Source of the DNA: Sphingomonadales bacterium
GTDB taxonomy: Bacteria; Pseudomonadota; Alphaproteobacteria; Sphingomonadales; Sphingomonadaceae
Direction of reading: 5' to 3'
NCBI GenBank assembly: GCA_020200935.1
Contig: JAIVHR010000295.1
Location: forward strand, 1 to 5,476
Length of the DNA stretch: 5,476 nucleotides
The notes under the pieces are model-generated. The model was not told where the DNA came from, ran no database searches, and saw only the letters and a list, made by a program, of their open reading frames with translations. Position 1 is the first letter of the stretch; the number at the start of each line of letters is the position of its first letter. Below, piece after piece: positions 1-5,476 of this stretch. Position numbers and translations under genes: made by a program.

Positions 1-386
1 CCCGGTACATAGAGGCCGACCCGCTCGATCGGCCGCCAGAGCTGTCGGACGACAAGTCCGGGGCGTGTCTCGATCTCGATCGGTTGGGGCCGCGACGCGC
101 GATGGAAGACGGCGATGTTGTCGGCAGCCAGCTCGATCGCCGCGATCTCGGCGGGCGAGAGCCGCTCGCGGGCGTCGCTTGCCGCATCGGACACCGATAT
201 GCATGCGGGCGTCGTGCCGTCGATGGTCTCGGCGATGCGGCAGAGCGCGTCCCATCCGCCTATCCGCACCTCCTCGATCGTCGCCCGCACGGCTTCGTGC
301 AGGGCCGCATTGGCGCGCGCTTCGGGGCGGCGCAGCGCGGCGGCACGCTCAGCCGAGTCGAGATCGGACCAGGCCAGCCGTCTCAT
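1..386 (-). CDS. hisD: Histidinol dehydrogenase, N-terminal part (cut by window edge)
   Basis: HisD carries out the last two steps of histidine synthesis in the cytoplasm, oxidising L-histidinol to L-histidine with NAD+ and zinc. Only the first 128 codons are in the window. The reading frame is open from the ATG at 386-384 to the left edge and aligns along its whole length with the HisD N-terminus: an early LRRPEA stretch, then EEVRIGGWDAL (E. coli has VKARGDEAL), RLSPAEIAAIE, NIAVFHRASR, and IETRPG leading into RPIERVGLYVPG, the start of the nucleotide-binding core. No internal deletion is seen. The start codon overlaps the hisG stop as ATGA, so translation is probably coupled to hisG; there is no strong Shine-Dalgarno of its own. 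The zinc and catalytic residues lie beyond the window. Confidence 0.95.
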   Translation of the reverse strand, partial: MRRLAWSDLDSAERAAALRRPEARANAALHEAVRATIEEVRIGGWDALCRIAETIDGTTPACISVSDAASDARERLSPAEIAAIELAADNIAVFHRASRPQPIEIETRPGLVVRQLWRPIERVGLYVP

Positions 387-1273
387 TGCATCATCTTCTC
401 GATCGGCAGCACGAGGATCGCCGAGGCGCCGGCTTGCTTGAGATCGTGCAGGGTCTCCCAGAACACCGTCTCCTGGCATACGGCGTGGAGGGCGAAATGA
501 CCGGGGCGGCCGGCGAGCGGGATGACGCTCGGCGCCTCGACGCCCGGCAGGATCGCGGTGATCTCGGCGAGCGCATCTTCGGGCGCGTTCATCATGATGT
601 ATTTCGAGCCCTGCGTCGCCAGCACCCCGTCGATCCGCTTGAGAAGATTGTCGGCCGCGCGCTGCTTGGCCTCGTCGATCGGCATGCGGGTGCGGACGAG
701 CACCGCCTCGCTCTCGAGCACCGTCTCGACCGGGGCGAGATTGTTGGCCTCGAGCGTCGATCCGGTCGAAACGAGGTCGCAGACGAAGCCGGCGATGCCG
801 AGCCGCGGGGCGAGCTCGACGGCGCCGCTCATCCGCACCACCCGCGCCTCGATGCCCTGCCGTTCGAGCCAGGCGCCGAGCAGCCGCGGATAGGATGTCG
901 CGATGCGCTGTCCGGCGAGGCATTGCGCGCCGTCATAATCGGCGCCCCGCGGCGCGGCGAGCTTGAGCGCGCAATGTCCGAAGCCCAGCGGAGCGATGAC
1001 ATCGAATCGCTCCTCCTTGCGGCCGAGCGCGAATTCCTCGAGCACGTTGCGGCCGACGATCCCGAATTCGCAGACCCCGTCGGCGACGAAGGTCGGGATA
1101 TCGTCGTCGCGCACCAGCATCAAATCGATCGGGAAATTGTCGACGCGCGCGGTCAAATCGTTCTTGCCGCTCTGGATCCGGAGCCCCGCCTCGCGCAGCA
1201 GCTCCCGGCTGTACCGGGAGAGCCTGCCGGACTTCTGGATCGCGATGTGGAGACGCGCACCGTTACTCGGCAT
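383..1273 (-). CDS. hisG: ATP phosphoribosyltransferase, long form
   Basis: HisG catalyses the first, committed step of histidine synthesis, joining ATP and PRPP to give phosphoribosyl-ATP. The 296-residue product is the long, hexameric type (E. coli HisG is 299) rather than the short HisZ-dependent type. Visible landmarks are RLHIAIQKSGRLS (7-19), VRDDDIP (54-60), the PRPP-binding segment DLVSTGSTLEANN (166-178), and the C-terminal ACT-like regulatory domain from about 222, with SKYIMMNAPE, the ILPGVEAPSVIPLAG segment and the ending ILVLPIEKMM. That domain normally gives feedback inhibition by histidine. The ATG at 1273 was chosen over upstream in-frame starts because family similarity begins there and GGAG lies 9-12 bases before it. 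The gene overlaps the regulator's end by 11 bases and hisD by 4. It looks intact. Confidence 0.96.
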   Translation of the reverse strand: MPSNGARLHIAIQKSGRLSRYSRELLREAGLRIQSGKNDLTARVDNFPIDLMLVRDDDIPTFVADGVCEFGIVGRNVLEEFALGRKEERFDVIAPLGFGHCALKLAAPRGADYDGAQCLAGQRIATSYPRLLGAWLERQGIEARVVRMSGAVELAPRLGIAGFVCDLVSTGSTLEANNLAPVETVLESEAVLVRTRMPIDEAKQRAADNLLKRIDGVLATQGSKYIMMNAPEDALAEITAILPGVEAPSVIPLAGRPGHFALHAVCQETVFWETLHDLKQAGASAILVLPIEKMMQ

Positions 1274-1586
1274 TGCCGCTCTCCACCTTGTCGAGCGCCA
1301 GCCGATAGCCGCGATTCTTCTCCTGGCGGAGGAAACGCGCGACGCGGACGATCGTCGTCGTCGAAACGCCCGTCGCATCGTGGATCTCGCGATAGGTGAG
1401 CGCGCCCTGTTCGAGCAGCCGGGCCACGTGCCAGCGTTCGGCCAGCGTGCGGATTTCGGCCGGCGTGCACAGATCGGCGAGCAGCCGCTTCATCCCGGCG
1501 CGGTCCTCCGGCGCGAGCAGCGCGCGCTCGAGATCGGCGGCGAGCTTGCCGAGATCGCGGGTGGGTTTGACGATTGGCGGCGCCAT
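1263..1586 (-). CDS. TrpR-superfamily (YerC/YecD-like) DNA-binding regulator
   Basis: A 107-residue protein of the TrpR/YerC-YecD superfamily, small helical proteins with a helix-turn-helix. Residues 32-60 give the helical core (MKRLLADLCTPAEIRTLAER, then WHVARLLEQG). Residues 63-86 give the helix-turn-helix (LTYREIHDATGVS, then TTTIVRVARFL), matching the YerC pattern of a VSTxTIxRVxR recognition helix. The following NRGYRLALDK is the typical YerC-like ending. It is probably a transcriptional regulator of this locus. Classical TrpR senses tryptophan, but ligand binding cannot be judged here, and YerC-type proteins are also found next to his genes. It begins 110 bases after the true trpA stop, so it may have its own promoter, and it overlaps hisG, suggesting co-expression and possibly autoregulation. 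The Shine-Dalgarno is weak (GGAA about 10 bases before the ATG). Family assignment is confident; ligand and targets are inference. Confidence 0.88.
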   Translation of the reverse strand: MAPPIVKPTRDLGKLAADLERALLAPEDRAGMKRLLADLCTPAEIRTLAERWHVARLLEQGALTYREIHDATGVSTTTIVRVARFLRQEKNRGYRLALDKVESGNAE

Positions 1587-1627
1587 GAAACTTGTTCCAA
1601 TGTGTTAATACGATGAAACGTGGCGGC

Positions 1628-1637
1628 GCACTAGTCG
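1628..1637. promoter_or_regulatory. ACTAGT palindrome, possible TrpR-type half site
   Basis: The hexamer ACTAGT at 1630-1635 sits about 45 bases before the ATG of the TrpR-family gene. The E. coli trp operator is built around CTAG-containing half sites (ACTAGTTAACTAGT). CTAG is generally scarce in proteobacterial DNA, and I noticed no other copy in the window. Only one half site is visible; the nearby GTATTAAC is not a good second half. The operator role is speculative. Confidence 0.22.
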
Positions 1638-1672
1638 ATAAGGCGATTCGGTGCAAGCGGAGAAATCCTCGG

Positions 1673-1688
1673 CAGCGCGAGGGCGCTG
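1673..1688 (-). terminator. Small GC hairpin just after trpA, weak terminator candidate
   Basis: CAGCGC and GCGCTG form a six-base-pair stem around a four-base loop, 9 bases after the recovered trpA stop. No run of T follows on the minus strand, so it is a poor intrinsic terminator. It could stabilise or attenuate the trp transcript, or be chance in GC-rich sequence. Confidence 0.18.
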
Positions 1689-1696
1689 GATCGGCG

Positions 1697-2414
1697 TCAG
1701 CCGCGCCGCGTCGCCGCCTTCATTCGGCCGACGAAATCGCGCAACGCGGCCGGCGGGTCGGCGCTTTCGGCGGCTGCCGAAACCGAGGATCGGCGGCGGC
1801 GCGCCGGCCGCCTTCAGCAGCGCGAGCATCGGGCCGTGATCGAGATCGATGCCCTCGCGCTCGCCGGTCACCCCGGCGCGTGCCAGGCAATAGGTATAGC
1901 CGCCGCCGCGCCGCGCGATCTCGCGCAGCCGCTCGTCGGGGGCGTTGCCCGCGGCGATCAGCACCGGCGCGATGCCGGCGTCGCGCGCGGCGCTCAGATA
2001 GGGTCCAGCCTCGAAGAGCGGCACGTCGGCGACGAGCAGGCTGTCGGCGCCGGCCGCGGCGAGTTCACGCGCGAACGCCTCGCGCCCGCGCGCCGACACG
2101 AGGTTGGCATAGGTCAATATGCCGACCGGGATTTCTGGATGGCGGGCGCGGAAATCGGCGATCATCGCGAAACAGTCGGCGGTGCGGATGCCGGCGGCCA
2201 GCGCGCGGTTGGCGGCAGCCTCGATAACCGGGCCGTCGGCGATCGGATCGGAAAAGGGGATGCCGAGTTCGACCATGTCGGCCCCGCCCTCGACCAGCGC
2301 ATCGAGCAAAAGGTCCGACCGCGCCCGATCGGGATCGCCGAGCATCAGGAAGCCGCCGAACACGCCCTCGCGGCGCTCGCGCGCGCGTTCGAACATGGCG
2401 TCGTAGCGGCTCAT
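1697..2414 (-). pseudogene. trpA: Tryptophan synthase alpha chain, internal deletion and frameshift
   Basis: TrpA cleaves indole-3-glycerol phosphate to indole and glyceraldehyde 3-phosphate and works in the alpha2beta2 complex with TrpB. Residues 1-213 align with E. coli TrpA without a gap and with the same numbering: catalytic Glu49 (VELGIPFSDP) and Asp60 (IADGP), YTYCLARAGVTG (173-184) and the phosphate-loop GFG at 211-213. Just after GFG (about 1775) similarity stops in this frame and resumes in another, reading ALRDFVGRMKAATRRG and then TGA at 1699-1697, which matches the family C-terminus (E. coli ends FVQPMKAATRS). About 30 codons are missing, including the GSAIVK-type phosphate-binding segment, by a length not divisible by three. 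The shifted frame runs on to 1605 and gives 269 residues, misleadingly close to normal length. The start overlaps the trpB stop as ATGA. Confidence 0.85.
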
Positions 2415-3319
2415 GCCGAGAGCCCGAGCAGCTTCTGCGCCTGCGCCACATCCTTGTCGCCGCGGCCCGAGAGGTTGACGAGCAATACCGGCTCGTCCTC
2501 GGCGGCTTCGGCGACGGCCAGCGCATGGGCCAGCGCATGGGCCGATTCGAAGGCGCAGATGATGCCTTCATGGCGGGCGAGTTGCGCAAAGGCGTCGAGC
2601 GCCGCTGCATCCTCGACGCCGACATATTCGGCACGGCCGCTATCCTTGAGATGCGCATGTTCCGGGCCGACCGCCGGATAATCGAGCCCGGCCGAGACCG
2701 ACCAGCTGTCGCTGACCTGGCCGTCCCCGTCCTGCAGCACGTAAGTTTCGGCGCCGTGGAGGATGCCGCGGCTGCCGCGCAGCAAGGTGGCGCCATGGTC
2801 CGATCCGTCGAGCCCCTTGCCCGCCGCCTCGACGCCGATCAGCGCGACCTCTTCGTCGCCGATGAAATCCGCGAACAGCCCGATCGCGTTCGATCCGCCG
2901 CCGACGCAGGCGATCGCCGCGTCGGGGAGCCGGCCTTCATATTCCAGAATCTGCGCCCTCGCTTCGCGGCCGATCACGCGCTGATATTCGCGGACCATCA
3001 GCGGGAAGGGATGCGGTCCGGCCACCGTGCCGAGCAGATAATGGGTCTGTTCGAAGCTCGCCGTCCAGTCGCGCAGCGCCTCGTTGATCGCGTCCTTGAG
3101 ACCCGCGCCGCCTCCCGTCACCCCGGCGCCGAGATTGCGGCAGCGGGTCAGCGGCGTCGGGCGGCCGGCATAGCGGGCGAGCAATTCGGCCAGCTCGGCC
3201 TGGAAACCTTCATCCTCTTGCGCATCGAGGAATGCCGCCTCGAGCTGCTCGAGCGCCGGCATCAGGATCTCGGGCACATAGGCGCCGCCGAATTCGCCGA
3301 AGCGTCCCGATTGCCGCAT
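2411..3319 (-). pseudogene. trpB: Tryptophan synthase beta chain lacking its PLP-lysine region
   Basis: TrpB joins indole and L-serine to make tryptophan using pyridoxal phosphate. The frame is open for 302 residues, against about 400 in the family. Residues 1-65 match the N-terminus ([31 protein letters not shown]). Then GAGVTGGG runs directly into [14 protein letters not shown], which in E. coli TrpB lies about 90 residues later. The missing block holds KREDLLHGGAHKTN with the PLP lysine (Lys87) and the catalytic glutamate of AETGAGQHG. The rest is intact: GPHPFP, the phosphate-binding [22 protein letters not shown], and NLSGRGDKD with the serine near the PLP ring nitrogen. The deletion is in frame, so a protein could be made, but it could not form the cofactor Schiff base. 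ATG at 3319 overlaps the trpF stop (TGATG), with GAGG upstream; a GTG at 3322 is an alternative. Confidence 0.88.
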
Positions 3320-3876
3320 CACGCCGCCTCGCGCCGGTCGGCCGGTCGCAAGGCCTCGAGCAGCGCCGCGACCTTGGCCGGATCCTTGCGGCCGGGGCGG
3401 CTCTCGACCGAGGAGCCGACATCGAGCGCGAAGGCGCCGGTGGCGGCCGCGCGGCGGGCATTGGCCGGGCCGATGCCGCCGGCGAGCAGGCCATCGGCGA
3501 GTTCGGGACGGCCCGCTACGAGGCTCCAGTCGAAGCTCCGGCCGGTCCCGCCGCTGCGGCCGCCGACGCTGGTATCGAAGAGCGAGCGGTCGCTGCCTTC
3601 CCGCGCCTCTCCGACCTGATCGGAGACCGGGATCGCCGCCCAGATTTCCGCCTGCGCCGGCAATTGCTTGCGGAGCTGCGCGATATAGACGCCGTCCTCG
3701 CCGCCATGGAGCTGGACATGCGCCCCTGCCTCGGCGGCAAGCCCGGCGACGCGGGCCATCGCGCGGTCGCGGCTGACGATGACCGGATCGATATGCACCG
3801 CGCGCGCCGCTTCACCGAGCCGCAGTGCGGTCGCGTCGTCGATCGCGCGCGGCGTGTCCGGCACGCAGATCAATCC
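3319..3876 (-). pseudogene. trpF: Phosphoribosylanthranilate isomerase remnant, N-terminus deleted
   Basis: TrpF isomerises phosphoribosylanthranilate to the linear carboxyphenylamino form. Similarity starts abruptly at GLICVPDTPRA (E. coli has GLIFVATSPR) and continues through [16 protein letters not shown], the catalytic-aspartate segment [32 protein letters not shown] and [14 protein letters not shown] to the stop at 3321-3319. The first 30 or so residues, with the KVCGLT motif and its catalytic cysteine, are absent. Upstream of about 3873 the same frame reads shifted trpC sequence. An ATG in it (3927) opens a longer frame, but its first 17 residues are not TrpF. The next gene, trpB, starts within the stop codon. 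Whether the parent was a TrpCF fusion, as in enterics, cannot be read because the boundary itself is deleted; the continuous layout fits one. Confidence 0.85.
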
Positions 3877-4429
3877 CGATGATCTTTGCGCCGAGAGCCA
3901 GCGCGCGATCGAGCTCGGCCCGGTCATGCACCTCGGTCAGCACGTCCATGCCGAGTCGCTCGGCCGCCTCGAAGACCGCGCGCGCCTCGCCCTCCCCGAG
4001 CACCGAGAGCATCGCCAGCACGGCATCGGCGCCGTGCAGCCGCGCCTCGGCGACCTGGCGCGGATCGACGATGAAATCCTTGGCGAGCACCGGGCCGTCG
4101 AAGGCCGCGCGCACCGCGGCGAGATCGGCGAACGAGCCGCCAAAATACGGCCCGTCGGTCAGCACGCTGATCGCATCGGCCGCGCCGCGCCAACCGCGCG
4201 CCAGCGCCGCCGGATCGAGATCGCCGCGGATCGCGCCGCGCGACGGCGAGGCGCGCTTCACCTCGAGGATGAAGCGCGCGCCCGGCCGGGCCAGCGCCGC
4301 GGCGAGGCTCCGGCGCGAGCGGCCGGCGCGAGCGGCCAGGTCGGACAGCGTGGCGCCGCCCAGCCGCGATGCGACGTCGACGCGCTTGCGCCGGACGATT
4401 TTGCCGAGCACCCCGGGGGGATCAGCCAT
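3872..4429 (-). pseudogene. trpC: Indole-3-glycerol phosphate synthase remnant, C-terminal third missing
   Basis: TrpC closes the indole ring, converting carboxyphenylamino-deoxyribulose phosphate to indole-3-glycerol phosphate. Residues 1-186 are a good match: FILEVKRASPSRG (53-65, catalytic Glu and Lys), ISVLTD (87-92), YFGGSF, VLAKDFIVDP (114-123, catalytic Lys117), VLTEV (163-167, Glu166) and GAKIIGI (180-186). The expected NNRDL, SESGI and GSALM-type segments are missing; instead the frame reads 19 unrelated residues to a stop at 3814-3812, because it has run into trpF DNA out of frame. Compared with E. coli TrpCF, about 96 codons are gone at this junction. ATG 4429 is preferred, with GAGG 6 bases before it and overlapping the trpD stop by 8 bases; an in-frame ATG at 4444 is possible. 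Without the last third of the barrel it should be inactive. Confidence 0.86.
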
Positions 4430-5476
4430 GGCTCGCCTCGACATAGCCGGCCAGCACGCCGCGCGCGGCGCCCGACCGAATCGCCTCGCGCGCCTGCGCC
4501 ACGCCCGCGGCGAGATCGCCCGCCTTGCCCGCGGTAAACAGCAGCGCACCGGCATTGAGCGCGATCAGATCGGCATGCGCGGCCGGCGCCTCTCCGCGCA
4601 GCAGCGCTTCGAGCCCCTCGGCATTTTCGGCCGGGTCGCCGCCGCGGATGGCGGTCAGCGGCGCGCGGTCGAGCCCTGCCTCTTCGGGAGTCATGGTCAG
4701 CCGCTCGGTCTGTCCGCCTTCGAGCCGCACGGCGTCGGTCGCGCCGTGCAGCGCCACCTCGTCGAGCCCCGATCCGTGGACCACCAGCGCCTTCTCGACG
4801 CCGAGCGCCTGCAATGTCCGCGCGATCGGCTCGAGCCGCTCGGGATCGGCGACGCCGAGCAGCTGCACCTGGGGCTCGGCCGGATTGAGGCAGGGGCCGA
4901 GCAGGTTCATGATCGTCCGCACCTTGAGCGCGAGCCGCGCCGGCCCGGCATGCTTGAGGCCGGGATGATAATGCGGCGCGAAGAGGAAGCAGAAGCCGGT
5001 CTCGTCGAGGATCTCGCGCGATCTTTCGGGCGCCAGATCGAGCTTCGCGCCGAGCCGCTCGAGCACGTCGGCCGATCCGCAGCGCGAGGTGAAGGAGCGG
5101 TTGCCATGTTTGGCCACCGGCAGCCCGGCGCCCGCCGCGACGAATGCCGCGGCGGTCGAGACGTTGATCGATCCCGATCCGTCGCCGCCGGTGCCGCAAC
5201 TGTCGGCGAACAGATAGTCGGGGCGCGGAAAATCGGCATCGGCGGCGCGCAACGCCTTGGCGCCGCCGATCAGCTCGTCGGTCGTCTCGCCCTTGAGCCT
5301 GAGCGCGGTCAGCATGGTGGCGATGGTCGGGTCGTCGAGCCTGCCGGCGACGAGCGCGCCGAACAGCACCTTGGCCTGGCTGCGCGTCAGATCGACGCCT
5401 TCGAGCAGGCAGAGCAGCGCCTCTTCGGCCTCTTCCTCGATGGTCGGCCCCGGCTCGCTTGCGGGCCGGGCCTGGG
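4422..5476 (-). CDS. trpD: Anthranilate phosphoribosyltransferase (5' end outside window; possible TrpGD fusion)
   Basis: TrpD transfers phosphoribose from PRPP to anthranilate, the second step of tryptophan synthesis. The frame is open from the right edge to TGA at 4424-4422. The enteric-like sequence FPRPDYLFAD leads into the PRPP loop CGTGGDGSGSINVST (about 5198-5154), then VAKHGNRS (about 5117-5094), FCFLFAPHYHPGLKHA, RTIMNLLGPCLNP, HGSGLDEVALHG with the metal-binding Asp-Glu pair, and a C-terminus ending YVEASHG. No internal gap is seen. A GTG at 5369 could serve as a start but would cut off about 20 conserved N-terminal residues. Upstream of it the frame continues as an acidic helix (IEEEAEEALLCLLEGVDL) and a Pro/Ala/Ser-rich stretch with no usable start, so the real start lies outside, possibly at a TrpG domain. 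It overlaps trpC by 8 bases. Confidence 0.93.
   Translation of the reverse strand, partial: QARPASEPGPTIEEEAEEALLCLLEGVDLTRSQAKVLFGALVAGRLDDPTIATMLTALRLKGETTDELIGGAKALRAADADFPRPDYLFADSCGTGGDGSGSINVSTAAAFVAAGAGLPVAKHGNRSFTSRCGSADVLERLGAKLDLAPERSREILDETGFCFLFAPHYHPGLKHAGPARLALKVRTIMNLLGPCLNPAEPQVQLLGVADPERLEPIARTLQALGVEKALVVHGSGLDEVALHGATDAVRLEGGQTERLTMTPEEAGLDRAPLTAIRGGDPAENAEGLEALLRGEAPAAHADLIALNAGALLFTAGKAGDLAAGVAQAREAIRSGAARGVLAGYVEASHG

Larger units (their letters stand above)
1587..1696 (-). promoter_or_regulatory. Intergenic gap with possible promoter for regulator-hisGD
   Basis: This is the only sizeable non-coding gap in the window, between the recovered trpA stop and the regulator's ATG. 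Its regulator-proximal part (about 1587-1618) is clearly richer in A and T than the surrounding coding sequence and contains GTATTAAC. A TTGCAC (minus strand, 1656-1651) is a poor -35 candidate, but no convincing -10 lies at the right spacing. An internal promoter is inferred from the gap, the composition and the position ahead of a regulator. The motif evidence is weak. Confidence 0.35.

Noticed and set aside
65..1399. A 444-codon open frame on the plus strand, opposite hisG and hisD
   Set aside because: Its translation is Arg/Ala-rich low-complexity sequence without a recognisable domain, and the opposite strand holds clear hisG and hisD. Long antisense frames are common in GC-rich coding DNA.
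1605..1775. The Arg-rich tail of the trpA frame as a novel C-terminal extension
   Set aside because: The conserved TrpA ending with a stop at 1697 is visible in another frame over the same bases, which is better explained by a frameshifting deletion.
2521..2544. Tandem 12-base direct repeat (GCGCATGGGCCA, then the same with one change)
   Set aside because: It lies in trpB and encodes the HALAHAL motif that is conserved in the family, so protein sequence explains the repetition.
1836..3619. Long plus-strand open frames opposite trpA, trpB and trpF
   Set aside because: They mirror the codon pattern of the real minus-strand genes and show no family motifs; none has a convincing start context.
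3812..3871. The 19-residue tail of the trpC frame after GAKIIGI as a natural C-terminus
   Set aside because: The same DNA encodes conserved TrpF residues in another frame, so the tail is out-of-frame reading after the deletion.
1..5476. A new defence, mobile or RNA-guided system
   Set aside because: Every coding stretch is accounted for by trp and his biosynthesis genes and one TrpR-family regulator. No repeats, transposase, integrase, tRNA or attachment-site signals were seen.

Overview
The window is a compact block of tryptophan and histidine biosynthesis genes, all transcribed on the minus strand. From the right edge leftward the order is trpD, trpC, trpF, trpB, trpA, a small TrpR-family regulator, hisG and the start of hisD. 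Base composition is strongly GC-rich with many GATCG/CGATCG words. Together with the packed overlapping genes, this suggests a GC-rich proteobacterium, perhaps a sphingomonad-like alphaproteobacterium, but this is inference from style only. The proteins themselves resemble the enterobacterial/gammaproteobacterial types. HisG is the long form with a C-terminal regulatory domain. TrpD begins with what looks like an interdomain linker, as in the enteric TrpG-TrpD fusion. TrpC and TrpF may come from a TrpCF fusion.

Right half (about 1697-5476): trpD is intact to the right edge. The next genes carry three separate internal deletions. The trpC 3' end and trpF 5' start are missing, and the two remnants are joined out of frame near 3873. 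trpB has lost about 90 codons in frame near 3101-3121, including the lysine that binds PLP. trpA has lost about 30 codons out of frame near 1775; its true C-terminus is still readable in another frame. Sequence on both sides of each junction is well conserved with no other visible decay. The lesions are therefore either recent in evolution or artefacts of assembly or gap joining. As written, this locus cannot encode working indole-glycerol-phosphate synthase, phosphoribosylanthranilate isomerase or tryptophan synthase.

Left half (1-1696): a 110-base intergenic gap, the only real gap in the window, precedes the TrpR/YerC-like regulator, which is followed without gaps by hisG and hisD. All three look intact as far as they can be seen. 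The gap is relatively AT-rich near the regulator and contains an ACTAGT palindrome, which makes it the best candidate for a regulated internal promoter. If the genes are real and linked, the arrangement is a trp-his supraoperon: both pathways consume PRPP, and a TrpR-family protein sits between them. I see no mobile element, RNA gene, CRISPR array or new system here. The most notable things are the three trp lesions and the enteric-like gene architecture in this sequence background.
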